Below are positions 37,516 through 53,316 of a DNA stretch of 64,000 nt, piece by piece (position 1 is the first letter of the stretch; each line of letters opens with the position of its first letter). The translations under genes were made by a program, and so were the position numbers. Below the pieces are notes generated by a model. The model searched no databases. It was not told the origin of the DNA and saw nothing but the letters and a program-made list of their open reading frames with translations. Origin of the DNA: Polynucleobacter sp. AP-Latsch-80-C2 (GTDB taxonomy: Bacteria; Pseudomonadota; Gammaproteobacteria; Burkholderiales; Burkholderiaceae); the NCBI RefSeq assembly GCF_018882185.1, contig NZ_JACVOY010000001.1:372001-436000 (forward strand). Reading direction: 5' to 3'.

Positions 37516-38595
37516 TTAATATATACGCGTTGGATTTCTAGGCATTCTCCATGGCAGCATAAATTGGACAATGTTGGATTCCAGGCGTTTTATATTTAAT
37601 GTTTCATGCATCGAAATAACATCCTCTCCAAGTAGTTTTGATGCAATCATCGAGCGAGCATAAAAAGGCGTATCTTCTAAGGTATTCATTACCGTTACCT
37701 TGTGATCTGACTCAGAACGCATATTTCGCTGAATTCTCCATCCTGTTTTGCGAAGTTCAACTCTATTTGGCGCCAAAAAATCCTCAGTGCTACCATCCAA
37801 TTTAAAGATGGTTGCCAAAACCTTTTCAACTCCGTTCTTTTGTCGCACATCATAAATTACAGCAGTGCTTCCATCTTTTAAGTGAGCTCGTGACCAATCC
37901 CACTCACTAAAGGGCTTGTTGATTGCCTCATCTCCCTCATTAGAGTCAAAGTAAGCATTACCAATCCAGTTTAGATTAGGTTTATTGAAAGAGACTTCGA
38001 CTCTGGAGGAGGGCGCTATTGGTCCCCAGCGATGCTTCTGTTGATCATCTAGGGCTACTACATGATTAAAAAGTTGCTCTGTAAATACTTTGATGGTTCC
38101 CTGAACTCTTTGACCAAGCAAGGGAACTCGCTCATTAATGGTGATAGTAAGAGTGTTATCTTTCCAGCTTAGCTGGCTGGGGCCGATAGTGAACTGATTG
38201 GCCGTGCGATGGATTGCATTTTTGCCCCTTTCAGTCATCGTCCAATATTTTTTAGTTGGCGTATAAAGCGCGACATTAATGGAGCAAAAGTCTTCAGCTT
38301 GTGCAGGCTTGCTTTTATTTGCCCAAGCGTAATAGGGAGAAAAGACGCTGCCAACAAAGGCAATAATGCTAAACCCATTTAAGCCATCATCGCTAAGGCC
38401 GTCAATGTACCACCAAAGATAGTTGCCCGGATTTACCGCTTGGTCAAACCTAGGCGATCCATCAGGGTTGCGGCCGCCAATCGTCCTGACATTGCCGCCA
38501 TTGGAACTCCCGGACCTGGGTGGGTGCTGCCTCCCGCTAGGAGCAGATTGTTGATTTGCGATTGAGAACCTAGTCTGTGAAATGAGCTCATCCAT
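37516..38595 (-). CDS. crtC: Carotenoid 1,2-hydratase (hydroxyneurosporene synthase)
   Basis: The enzyme adds water across the C-1,2 double bond of neurosporene or lycopene ends. Conserved blocks are NYLWWYIDGLSDDG, FIIAFVGSVFSPYYAW-like sequence and WDWSRAHLKDGS. The start is a problem: family homology begins at about PRFDQAV, but between there and the ATG at 38595 there is no in-frame ATG, GTG, TTG or CTG. I give 38595, which makes a 359-residue protein overlapping crtD by 163 bases. An ATT start near 38470 is the alternative. The open frame continues upstream to 38736. Confidence 0.85.
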   Translation of the reverse strand: MDELISQTRFSIANQQSAPSGRQHPPRSGSSNGGNVRTIGGRNPDGSPRFDQAVNPGNYLWWYIDGLSDDGLNGFSIIAFVGSVFSPYYAWANKSKPAQAEDFCSINVALYTPTKKYWTMTERGKNAIHRTANQFTIGPSQLSWKDNTLTITINERVPLLGQRVQGTIKVFTEQLFNHVVALDDQQKHRWGPIAPSSRVEVSFNKPNLNWIGNAYFDSNEGDEAINKPFSEWDWSRAHLKDGSTAVIYDVRQKNGVEKVLATIFKLDGSTEDFLAPNRVELRKTGWRIQRNMRSESDHKVTVMNTLEDTPFYARSMIASKLLGEDVISMHETLNIKRLESNIVQFMLPWRMPRNPTRIY

Positions 38596-39926
38596 CCATG
38601 AGTTGCTTGGCCATATAGCGCTCCGCCTCGACCCGGAAATAGCATTGAGAAATCCTGAGGGGTCGTTCGCGTAATTTGAGCATCCTTCAGCTGGAGTCCA
38701 TATTTGTTCATCATTGAAAATGCTTTTTGTTCGCATTGATCGATTTCCTCATTGTTATAAGGTTTTTTTGAGCCATTCGCAGGTGCATTTACTAAACAAA
38801 ACAATCTTTCAGGCTGATTATTCTCAAGTGCTAAATCATTTCTATCTTGGGCGCAGATATAGACTGTTGGGTTGAGTGGAAGGCGCTGATTTTCAAAAAT
38901 ATCAGAAAATTCGCTCTGATAGGGCTGATTAAAAAACACGTTATGACGCACCAGAGGGAATCCAGAGGATTTCACCTTCATTGACCAAGTCACCGCTGAT
39001 AGGGAGTCTGTTTGTTTGAGCTTGGAAGGTATCGCAGTACTTACTCTCTCGCCTAATAAGTGATTTTTTAAAGCGTTTACATCACCATTAAAAATGAGGT
39101 AATCACATTCTAGAAATTCACCACTTTTGAGATGTACACCGCTAATTTGCGAACCAGCCAGCTCAAGATAATCAACCTCTGAGTCATAGCGGAATTTACA
39201 ACCTTTTTTTTGCGCTAACCTGGCTATCACCTCAGGTATTTTTGCCATACCACCTTTGATTGACCAAACTCCATCCATTTCTACCTGGGCGATCAACATC
39301 AGAGTTGCTGGAGCTAAATAGGGAGACGAGCCACAATAAGTTGCATAACGTCCAAAGAGTTGATGTAAGCGTGGGTCTGGAAAGTATTTTTCTAGAGCGG
39401 ACCATAGACTACTAAAGGGTCCGATATCCCATAATATTTTACTTTTCTCAATCCCTAGTGCACCCATCATTCCCAGCATGCTGGGGCGTGTAGATTCTAT
39501 AAAGGGCTGTTTTAAGGATTCGTAAACCTTTTTAGCTGTACTACAGAACTCTAAAAATAATTGTGCTTGTTTAGGATTACAAAACTGAGCGATAGCATCT
39601 ACGCTTTTTTTGTTGTCAGCATATAAGTCTAGATAGTCGTCGCCCCAACTATGTCTAGCGAGGATATCTAAAGCCTCTAACTCAAATTCAGAAGAAAAAT
39701 TTTCATCACAATCATCAAATAATTTTTCAAAAACCCAGCGCATTGTAAAGACCGTAGGCCCTGAATCTATCAATGCACCATCAATATCGATTTGACGAAT
39801 TTTCCCGCCTGGGTAGCTATTCTTTTCAAGAACGGTAACGTTGAGACCATGGTGAGCTAGCTCTAGAGCGGCTGTAAGACCGGCAATACCTGCACCAACT
39901 ATGATGACCTTAGGGGATTTGGACAT
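38433..39926 (-). CDS. crtD: Methoxyneurosporene dehydrogenase (carotenoid 3,4-desaturase)
   Basis: A 497-aa CrtI-related FAD desaturase that introduces the C-3,4 double bond in spheroidene synthesis. KVIIVGAGIAGLTAALELA at the N-terminus binds FAD, GALIDSGPTVFTMRWVFEKL follows, and LLLAGGSTHPGPGVPMAAMS is the C-terminal signature. The start at 39926 is preceded by AAGGAA inside the crtA 3' end, so 39944 is less likely. It is the fourth gene of the ppaA-ppsR-crtA-crtD-crtC operon. Confidence 0.93.
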   Translation of the reverse strand: MSKSPKVIIVGAGIAGLTAALELAHHGLNVTVLEKNSYPGGKIRQIDIDGALIDSGPTVFTMRWVFEKLFDDCDENFSSEFELEALDILARHSWGDDYLDLYADNKKSVDAIAQFCNPKQAQLFLEFCSTAKKVYESLKQPFIESTRPSMLGMMGALGIEKSKILWDIGPFSSLWSALEKYFPDPRLHQLFGRYATYCGSSPYLAPATLMLIAQVEMDGVWSIKGGMAKIPEVIARLAQKKGCKFRYDSEVDYLELAGSQISGVHLKSGEFLECDYLIFNGDVNALKNHLLGERVSTAIPSKLKQTDSLSAVTWSMKVKSSGFPLVRHNVFFNQPYQSEFSDIFENQRLPLNPTVYICAQDRNDLALENNQPERLFCLVNAPANGSKKPYNNEEIDQCEQKAFSMMNKYGLQLKDAQITRTTPQDFSMLFPGRGGALYGQATHGWMSSFHRLGSQSQINNLLLAGGSTHPGPGVPMAAMSGRLAAATLMDRLGLTKR

Positions 39927-40602
39927 ATTTTCCTTGCCAAACACCGCTTGCTGAGCCGACCTTAAAGCGAGTGAACATAGACTCTGAAAAGTAATTCTCT
40001 CCGTACGCTGCCTTTATGGCCGAGAGATGTGCGCCTGATTGTGCATACGCATCAATGGATTTGAGATTTTCCCATATAGTAAATGTAGCTTGACGAAAGT
40101 AGGGTGCTTCTCCTAGCCCAGCTGTCAGAATCGATCCTGAGGCTTCTTTAATTGATTGTTCTGCTGGTTTTGCTTTGGCCCAAAATTGCACTGCTTTGAA
40201 AGGTCTGATTGATGCCCTGGTAAGAGATGCTATTGGCCCACTTTCAGGGGGAGAGCTTAAATTATTTATTGAGAAGCCTGACCATGATCCTCGGCTTGAA
40301 TAAGCATAGAGTGTAGCTATAAAGAACTCATTAGCATGGGATCTGTAAGCATTCACAGTGGGAGATGTTTGCTGAAAAATTTCTGCATTTTGTTTTGTAT
40401 CAAAAACACAAAAGAATCCCTGTTTAGTAAGGCTTGGCTTGGTACTGAAGCCGCCATTAAAACCAGATCCCAAGATCTTACAAAAGACGAGGCCAGGAAC
40501 ACCCCTAAAGGCAAATTTACCAAAAATATAGCGACTAAACCCCCACAACCTAGATCCAGAAGCAATATCTATTAAAACCAATACTGCCGTCTGTTCGCTC
40601 AT
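39910..40602 (-). CDS. crtA: Spheroidene monooxygenase
   Basis: A 230-aa oxygenase that converts spheroidene to spheroidenone using O2. Conserved parts include LWGFSRYIFGKF, GLVFCKILGSGFNGGFSTKPS and a central FKAVQFWAKAKPAEQ. Its presence predicts ketolated carotenoids under air, as in other aerobic phototrophs. It starts seven bases after the ppsR stop, so it is directly cotranscribed with its probable regulator. Confidence 0.93.
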   Translation of the reverse strand: MSEQTAVLVLIDIASGSRLWGFSRYIFGKFAFRGVPGLVFCKILGSGFNGGFSTKPSLTKQGFFCVFDTKQNAEIFQQTSPTVNAYRSHANEFFIATLYAYSSRGSWSGFSINNLSSPPESGPIASLTRASIRPFKAVQFWAKAKPAEQSIKEASGSILTAGLGEAPYFRQATFTIWENLKSIDAYAQSGAHLSAIKAAYGENYFSESMFTRFKVGSASGVWQGKYVQIP

Positions 40603-40608
40603 GAGGCC

Positions 40609-42033
40609 TTATGAATCTAAATCATCGCTAGCATTGTTATCGACAATACCAAAACGTCTCATTTTGATATAGAGACCTTGGCGTGATAATCCCAGTAGCT
40701 CGGCAGCTGAGGCCCTATTAGACATGGTGAGATCGAGGGCTGCTAGGATACAGAGTTTTTCAATAATGTCTGTTGTTTCAGTGACAATTTGCTTAAGCGG
40801 AACTTTGCCAACTAATTGGGTAAGCTCTTTTGCATTCTTGCCCAAGTTATCTGATTTGCTTGCTGGCTCGCGAGAAGTTTTTGATATTTGATGAATGCCA
40901 ATAGCTACAGCTGATAATTTTCCAGCATTGAAATTTGTTGCCGATATGACAACATTTATCGGTGAGCTGCCATCATCAGTAGTGATGGTGCTTGCATAGT
41001 CTTTAATTACCCCGTACTCACGTACAGTCCCGAGAATAATTTTTAAATCAATACTTGCTCTACCAAGCCATAGCTCAAAAGACTTGCCAAGAATATTATC
41101 TTTCTGAGTAGTTTGTGACATCGAAAGAAAAGCGTTATTCGCGGTCAAAATAACGCCATTTGTACTGCAAATGATGAAGCCATCTTGGAAATCTTCGATT
41201 GCTTGTGATACCAAGATGCTTTGATCGCTTACATTACCAACTTGAATGCCGCTAGCTTTAGGCTTTACCGTAACTAGGCAGATATTGTGATTACCTTCGC
41301 GTAAAAGTACGCTGGAAATTTCTACATCTTCCTGAAGGTTCTCTAGGGTCGAATGAATAGAGGATTGCATGATCCCCGACTTAGATCCAGTAAGGTATTC
41401 TTGTATAGCGACATGATCCTTAGTCGGAAAAAGATTGGTAAATAGCTTGCCCTGAATCTTTTTAAGATCACCTACTAAAAACCCGGCGGATTTATTTACT
41501 TCTAAAATTTTCAGCGTCAAGCTATCAATTATTAAATAGGCCTGATCAATGCTATTAAATAATTGTAAGTATCGATTTTCTATTGCATGAAGACTCGCAT
41601 AGTCCCGCTCAATTTCTTGTTGAGATTGAACTAATTTTTGCTGAAGGGCAGATAGACCGCTAAGATCTTTTCCGATTGCAATCAGCTTATTTTGTTGCTG
41701 AAAAAAGAGCGTACTAAATTGAATGGGGATAGAAGAAGAGTCACCCATCTCTTGATTTACTTGACGCCAATTCTGCTCTTCACTATTGCTGATTGTTTTA
41801 AGTAGTGCGTTTACCTTCGGCTGGCTATCAATCGCAACAGTATCTATCCATTTTTTCCCAAGCAATGACTGTGTTTTGGTGTGAACTGGTTTTGAGCCGT
41901 CGATGACTTTCTCAATCATTCCAGACTGATCGATGACTAAAACGAGATCTACAGAATGCGCAAGCAGAGAAGCTGCTTGATTTACATTTAATGTATTTAG
42001 TTCGGGTGTGGCTAAATTCACAATTTTGGTCAC
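40609..42033 (-). CDS. ppsR: PpsR/CrtJ photosynthesis-gene repressor
   Basis: A 474-aa redox-responsive regulator with an N-terminal PAS-like region, a Q-rich linker helix (LQQKLVQSQQEIERDYASL), two further PAS domains and a C-terminal Fis-type helix-turn-helix (NRASAAELLGLSRQGLYIKM). Only three cysteines are visible; one, Cys428 in EKLCILAALDL, matches the redox cysteine in the DNA-binding domain of CrtJ/PpsR. It should bind the TGT-N12-ACA sites upstream of crtE, bchC, bchG and ppaA/bchF, and so regulate its own operon. Confidence 0.93.
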   Translation of the reverse strand: MTKIVNLATPELNTLNVNQAASLLAHSVDLVLVIDQSGMIEKVIDGSKPVHTKTQSLLGKKWIDTVAIDSQPKVNALLKTISNSEEQNWRQVNQEMGDSSSIPIQFSTLFFQQQNKLIAIGKDLSGLSALQQKLVQSQQEIERDYASLHAIENRYLQLFNSIDQAYLIIDSLTLKILEVNKSAGFLVGDLKKIQGKLFTNLFPTKDHVAIQEYLTGSKSGIMQSSIHSTLENLQEDVEISSVLLREGNHNICLVTVKPKASGIQVGNVSDQSILVSQAIEDFQDGFIICSTNGVILTANNAFLSMSQTTQKDNILGKSFELWLGRASIDLKIILGTVREYGVIKDYASTITTDDGSSPINVVISATNFNAGKLSAVAIGIHQISKTSREPASKSDNLGKNAKELTQLVGKVPLKQIVTETTDIIEKLCILAALDLTMSNRASAAELLGLSRQGLYIKMRRFGIVDNNASDDLDS

Positions 42034-42055
42034 AATATTTTTTCTACTTATGCAT

Positions 42056-42889
42056 CTAAGTGTTATTTTCTATTAGGCTGAGATGCTGATCTAACTTTTG
42101 CACAGATTCTTCAGGAGTAAAAGCTTTGACATCTGCCTGAATATGATTAAACTTTTCAGGCGATTTATTATAGAGCGGACCTCCAATTAGAACAAGGATT
42201 TGAGGGTTATTAGATTTCCCCTTGAGCAACTTAATTAAGCTTGGAAGCTCCTGAAGTTGCTCATAGGTAGAAATAGATATTCCTAATACATGGTGATGTT
42301 TTGATTCAATTTCATGAATTATTGCATTCAGTCCATTATTAGCTGGCCGATAAACCTGCCAGCCAGAATAGGTAAAGAAGTTGGATAAGATTAATGTTCC
42401 AAGAGAGTGCTGCGAGTCCGGAAAGAGAGAGATCAGAATTGATTTGTCCTGTCGCTTTTCTAATTGAGTAGCTTGGAATAAGTAATCAAGCTTATGTATT
42501 GCGCGCTCTAGCTTTCCAACCCCAATGGATACCTCGGCAAAACTTAATGTATCTTCTTCCCATTGCTTCCCCAGCTTCTTGGCGATTTCAGGAATAAGCT
42601 CTAAAACAATATAGTTAATTGATGCTCCATGAGTTTTTAATACGGTGATTGCAAGCTCGAATGCGCCTTCTTCTGTATCAAGTAATAGCTCAGTAATTTT
42701 GCATACCTGCTCTTCATTTAACGCTTTTTGGTTTTTATGTTTAGCTGCTGGAGTTTGATTCCAGCTTTCATTGGATGGTGGGTTAAGGGTTGACTTATCA
42801 ACCTTGCGTTCAATCTCTTCAATTAGCCTGGGTAATTGAGTGCTGAAAACTTCCCTGATGAGTTCTTTTTTTACTAAGGTGTCCATCAA
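42056..42889 (-). CDS. ppaA: PpaA/AerR-type cobalamin-binding antirepressor
   Basis: A 277-aa protein with a helical N-terminal half and a B12-binding Rossmann half (about residue 148 onward). His161 in FPDSQHSLGTLIL aligns with the AerR histidine that ligates cobalamin, followed by LGISISTYEQL and LVLIGGPLYNKSPE. In Rhodobacter such proteins antagonise PpsR/CrtJ in a light- and B12-dependent way. It is the first gene of the ppaA-ppsR-crtADC operon, divergent from bchF. The exact subtype (AerR or PpaA) is uncertain. Confidence 0.88.
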   Translation of the reverse strand: MMDTLVKKELIREVFSTQLPRLIEEIERKVDKSTLNPPSNESWNQTPAAKHKNQKALNEEQVCKITELLLDTEEGAFELAITVLKTHGASINYIVLELIPEIAKKLGKQWEEDTLSFAEVSIGVGKLERAIHKLDYLFQATQLEKRQDKSILISLFPDSQHSLGTLILSNFFTYSGWQVYRPANNGLNAIIHEIESKHHHVLGISISTYEQLQELPSLIKLLKGKSNNPQILVLIGGPLYNKSPEKFNHIQADVKAFTPEESVQKLDQHLSLIENNT

Positions 42890-42929
42890 TGCCCCCGAGG
42901 ATAAAAGTTGCTTATCAACGTTACTTATA

Positions 42930-42947
42930 TGTAAAATAAATATTACA
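42930..42947. promoter_or_regulatory. PpsR/CrtJ-type operator between ppaA and bchF
   Basis: An exact TGT-N12-ACA palindrome (TGT 42930-42932, ACA 42945-42947), 41 bases upstream of the ppaA start and 138 upstream of bchF. It would let PpsR control its own operon. Confidence 0.7.
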
Positions 42948-43040
42948 TTTATGTCCTCAATAATGCAATTATTTTCAATAATTAAGGGTAATTACCTATC
43001 ATTATAGGGGTAAATACTAGTTCTAGTAAGACATATTTGG

Positions 43041-43058
43041 CGTAAAGTTTTGTTTACA
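43041..43058. promoter_or_regulatory. Degenerate PpsR-like site before bchF
   Basis: CGT-N12-ACA, one base away from the PpsR pattern, 26 bases before the bchF ATG. It may be the bchF-proximal operator; the mismatch in the first arm lowers confidence. Confidence 0.4.
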
Positions 43059-43084
43059 CAAAGCCAATAAGGCAACGCCAAAAA

Positions 43085-44847
<1,763 letters not shown>

Positions 44848-44858
44848 GGAATAGGGCC

Positions 44859-46470
44859 ATGCAACTAACACTCTGGACTTATGAAGGCCCTCCACATATT
44901 GGTGCAATGCGAATTGCTGCATCAATGACTGACTTACATTATGTTTTGCATTCTCCCCAGGGAGATACTTACGCAGATTTACTGTTTACGATGATTGGCA
45001 GGTCTTGTAAGCGTCCTCCAGTCACCTATACGACCTTTCAGGCAAGGGATCTAGGGGGGGATACTGCCCAGCTATTTCAGGATTCTGTGAATAACGCATA
45101 TCAGCGTTTTCAACCTAAGGCGATGATTGTCGGAGCATCTTGTACTGCAGAGTTAATTCAGGATGACCCAGGTGGTCTAGCTAGAGCACTTACTCTGCCA
45201 ATCCCGGTGATTCCTCTAGAGCTACCTTCGTATCAGAAAAAGGAAAACTGGGGCGCCTCAGAAACTTTCTATCACATTGTTCGTGGTTTGGTAGCTGTAG
45301 ATAAATCCATTTCAGCGCAACAGTATCAAGAGAATCGCACTGCTAGTAAGCAAGAAGGTCAGAAACCTACTTGCAATATTTTGGGACCAACAGCCTTAGG
45401 GTTCAGAAATCGTGATGATGTACAGGAGATTCAGGGCTTATTGGAATCTATGGGCATTGAAGTGAGGGTAGTAGCCCCTTTAAATGCATCTGTATCTGAT
45501 CTGTCCAAGATCACGAAGGCTGATTTCAATGTGTCACTCTATCCTGAGATTAGTCAGCTGACTTGTACTTGGTTGAATAAAACCTTCGGACAGCCATTTA
45601 CAAAGATCATTCCAATTGGTACAAAAGCGACTAGGGCATTTATTGAGGAGGTAGCACAGCTCGCCAATCTTAATCCTGAGTCCACCTTAGCAAATCAAGA
45701 GGAGCGGGCACACTGGTATGCAAAATCAGTTGACTCTACCTATTTAACTGATAAAAGGGTCTTTATCTTCGGTGATGCAAGTCACGTTATCGCTGCAGCC
45801 AAGGTGGCCGCAGAAGAAATTGGTTTCAAGGTGGTTGGTCTTGGAACCTATAGCCGTGAATTTGCTCGTGAAGTACGCGAAGCAGCAAAACTGTACGATG
45901 TTGAAGCGCTAATTACTGATGATTATTTAGAGGTCGAGCAAAAAGTATCTGAATTAGCTCCAGATCTAGTTTTAGGTACTCAGATGGAGCGCCATATCGC
46001 TAAGAGATTAGGCATTCCTTGCGCAGTAATTTCTGCGCCAGTGCATGTACAAGACTTCCCTGCGCGCTATTCTCCTCAGATGGGCTTTGAGGGTGCCAAT
46101 GTCTTATTTGATACCTGGATTCATCCTCTGATGATGGGGCTTGAAGAGCATCTAATCATGATGTTCCGGGATGATTTTGAATTTAGTGCAAAAGCTGCGC
46201 CTTCTCATTTAGGGCATGCAGCCCCACCCGAATCTAGCCAGCCAAAGACCTCACAGATTTCTGTAGCAAGTCCATCTTCCGTCAAGATCAATGCAGGAGA
46301 GGCAATATCTAGCTCTGTTGATAGTTTGTGGGCTGCCGATGCTGAAAAAGAGTTAGGCAAGATTCCATTTTTTGTCAGAGGGAAGGCGCGTCGTAATACT
46401 GAAAAATTTGCAGTTGAGCATGGTATTAGTCACATCACCATTGAAACCCTCTACGATGCAAAGGCTCACT

Positions 46471-46481
<11 letters not shown>
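44859..46481 (+). CDS. bchB: Light-independent protochlorophyllide reductase subunit B
   Basis: A 540-aa NifK-like subunit that holds the substrate with Bch[21 protein letters not shown] is the diagnostic start. The catalytic-site segment [18 protein letters not shown] and [20 protein letters not shown] are present, and the C-terminal [15 protein letters not shown] domain covers the substrate. A Ser/Pro-rich linker (about residues 448-490) precedes that domain. It overlaps the start of bchH by 11 bases. Confidence 0.96.
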
Positions 46482-51164
<4,683 letters not shown>

Positions 51165-51166
51165 TC

Positions 51167-51871
51167 ATGGATGCTATTTCATATTTAAGTAGACGCGGTA
51201 AGTTGCAAGATTATTTTGATCGAACAGCTCTCGACGCCTGGGCAAAACTGACATCGGATGCACCAGTAAGCGGAATTCGGGCTACCGTGAGAGCGGGTCG
51301 AGATCAAATGCGCAATAGCATCATTGGTCGATTGCCAGAAAATCTTCATGGGAAAAGAGTGCTTGATGCGGGATGTGGCACCGGAGCTTTAGCACTTGAA
51401 TTGGCAAAAAAAGGGGCAAAAGTAACAGCCGTTGATTTATCTCCTAAGCTCATCAAATTAGCTAAAGATAGAATTCCTGAGTTCGATCGCCGAAATATTG
51501 AGTTTCATGCTGGCGATATGTTGGATGAGGCTTTAGGAGAATTTGATTATGTCGTAGGGATGGATTCAATGATTCACTATTGTGCTGCCGACATGTTGGT
51601 AGTCCTGGAGAAGCTATCACCTCGCGTCAAAGACAAGATCTTATTTACATTTGCGCCGAGCACCTTACCGCTAGAGGTCATGATTCGAGTTGGCCGCCTG
51701 TTTCCAAGAAAGAACAGAGCTCCTTTTATTGAGCCTATAAGTCACATCAAGCTTCAAAAGCTCATCTCCCAATCTCCATGGTTCGTTGAATGGGGAGCCC
51801 CCTTTACTAATTTGGTATCAAGTGGATTTTATAAGTCGCAGTTGATGGAGCTGCAAAAAAATCATGATTAA
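51167..51871 (+). CDS. bchM: Mg-protoporphyrin IX methyltransferase
   Basis: A 234-aa SAM-dependent enzyme that methylates the ring C propionate of Mg-protoporphyrin IX, upstream of AcsF. The SAM motif is VLDAGCGTGALALELAKKG (about residue 65), with DLSPKLIKLAK following. FDYVVGMDSMIHY is the acidic post-motif. The 3' end overlaps the lhaA start by eight bases. Confidence 0.94.
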   Translation: MDAISYLSRRGKLQDYFDRTALDAWAKLTSDAPVSGIRATVRAGRDQMRNSIIGRLPENLHGKRVLDAGCGTGALALELAKKGAKVTAVDLSPKLIKLAKDRIPEFDRRNIEFHAGDMLDEALGEFDYVVGMDSMIHYCAADMLVVLEKLSPRVKDKILFTFAPSTLPLEVMIRVGRLFPRKNRAPFIEPISHIKLQKLISQSPWFVEWGAPFTNLVSSGFYKSQLMELQKNHD

Positions 51872-53294
51872 GTTATCTAGGATGGCTAAGACATGGATGA
51901 GGATAGACCCTCGGTTTTTGCCTTTTGCTGATGTAGCCACTCCTAATTTACCGTTGAGCCGACTCTTACGACTTTCATTGTTCCAAGTTTCAGTTGGCAT
52001 GGCTACCTCATTATTAGTTGGAACCTTGAATCGTGTCATGATTGTTGAGTTGGGAATGGAGGCATGGTTGGTTGCGTTGATGGTAGCGCTACCGCTGATT
52101 TTTGCCCCATTTAGAGCTCTTATTGGGCATAAGTCTGATGTTCATCGGTCAATTTTGGGCTGGAGAAGAGTTCCCTACATTTGGATTGGTACTTGGCTGC
52201 AATTTGGCGGTCTTGCCATCATGCCTTTTGCCTTAATCATTCTCTCTGGGGATACCCATTGGCCGATTTGGTTTAGTTATTTAGGAGCCGGATTTGCCTT
52301 TCTGTTAGTTGGTGCTGGGATGCAGACAACTCAAACAGCTGGTTTGGCTCTTGCAACGGATTTAGCCGATGAAAAAAATAGACCCCGAGTAGTAGCAATG
52401 ATGTATGTGATGTTGCTAGTGGGTATGGTAGTAAGCGGAATTTTATTTAGTGTATTTCTGAAGCCGTTTAGCCCATTACAACTTGTTAAAGTAATTCAGG
52501 GTGTAGCTTTAGTTACCTTGTTGCTAAACATATCCGCGCTTTGGAAGCAGGAGGCAAGGCAACCAAAAAATACATCCCCTTCGATTCCGCAGCCTAAATT
52601 TAGCCAAAGTTGGCAAGACTTTATTAAAGCACCCAATGTACGCCGTTTTTTAATTATGTTGGGGCTTGGTACCACTGCTTTTAGTATGCAAGACATCATT
52701 TTGGAGCCTTATGGCGGTGAAATCTTAAAGCTCGATGTATCTGCAACTAGTTTTCTAACTGCTTTAATTGCCTGTGGATCATTAACAGCATTTTCTCTCT
52801 CTGCGCGTTGGTTAAGTCGAGGATATAACGCATACAGAATAGCTTCTGTTGGTCTATTGCTAGGTTTGATTGCATTCACATTAGTCATTTTTTCTGAACC
52901 TATGGATTCGCCAAATTTATTCAGGGTAGGGGCTTTGTTGATCGGCTTTAGTGGCGGCTTATTTGCGGTCAGTACGCTTACCATTGCAATGAGCATGGAT
53001 AAAGAAAATATGAGTGGAATGGTAATAGGCGCTTGGGGCGCTGTTACAGCAACATGTTCCGGTATTGGCATGTCATTGGGTGGTGTGGTGCGCGATGTAG
53101 TAGCCGATCTGGCAATGAATGGAGTGATTGGTTCTGCGCTAATAAGCCCTGCAACTGGCTATAGCTTCGTCTATCACATTGAAATTTATTTGTTATTTAT
53201 TACTTTGGTTGCTTTAGGTCCATTGGTCAACAAAGGATCTAATAAGGTTGGTTCAAAAATGAGTAAGTTTGGTCTAGCTGATTTTCCAGGCTAG
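51864..53294 (+). CDS. lhaA: LhaA-type LH1 assembly protein (BCD/PucC family)
   Basis: A 476-aa polytopic membrane protein with about twelve spans in the PucC/LhaA family of the major facilitator fold. Family segments are VGTLNRVMIVELGMEAWLVA, LGWRRVPYIWIGTWLQFGG and TQTAGLALATDLADEKNRPR. Its place between bchM and puhA is that of lhaA, which promotes LH1 assembly around the reaction centre in Rhodobacter. A second family member lies at 59341-60669. Confidence 0.9.
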   Translation: MIKLSRMAKTWMRIDPRFLPFADVATPNLPLSRLLRLSLFQVSVGMATSLLVGTLNRVMIVELGMEAWLVALMVALPLIFAPFRALIGHKSDVHRSILGWRRVPYIWIGTWLQFGGLAIMPFALIILSGDTHWPIWFSYLGAGFAFLLVGAGMQTTQTAGLALATDLADEKNRPRVVAMMYVMLLVGMVVSGILFSVFLKPFSPLQLVKVIQGVALVTLLLNISALWKQEARQPKNTSPSIPQPKFSQSWQDFIKAPNVRRFLIMLGLGTTAFSMQDIILEPYGGEILKLDVSATSFLTALIACGSLTAFSLSARWLSRGYNAYRIASVGLLLGLIAFTLVIFSEPMDSPNLFRVGALLIGFSGGLFAVSTLTIAMSMDKENMSGMVIGAWGAVTATCSGIGMSLGGVVRDVVADLAMNGVIGSALISPATGYSFVYHIEIYLLFITLVALGPLVNKGSNKVGSKMSKFGLADFPG

Positions 53295-53316
53295 TTTTTT
53301 AAAGAAGGAGAGAAAA

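Noticed and set aside
46372-46470. Upstream extension of the bchH frame
   Set aside because: It lies within bchB, and the ATG at 46471 overlapping the bchB stop gives the normal BchH N-terminus.
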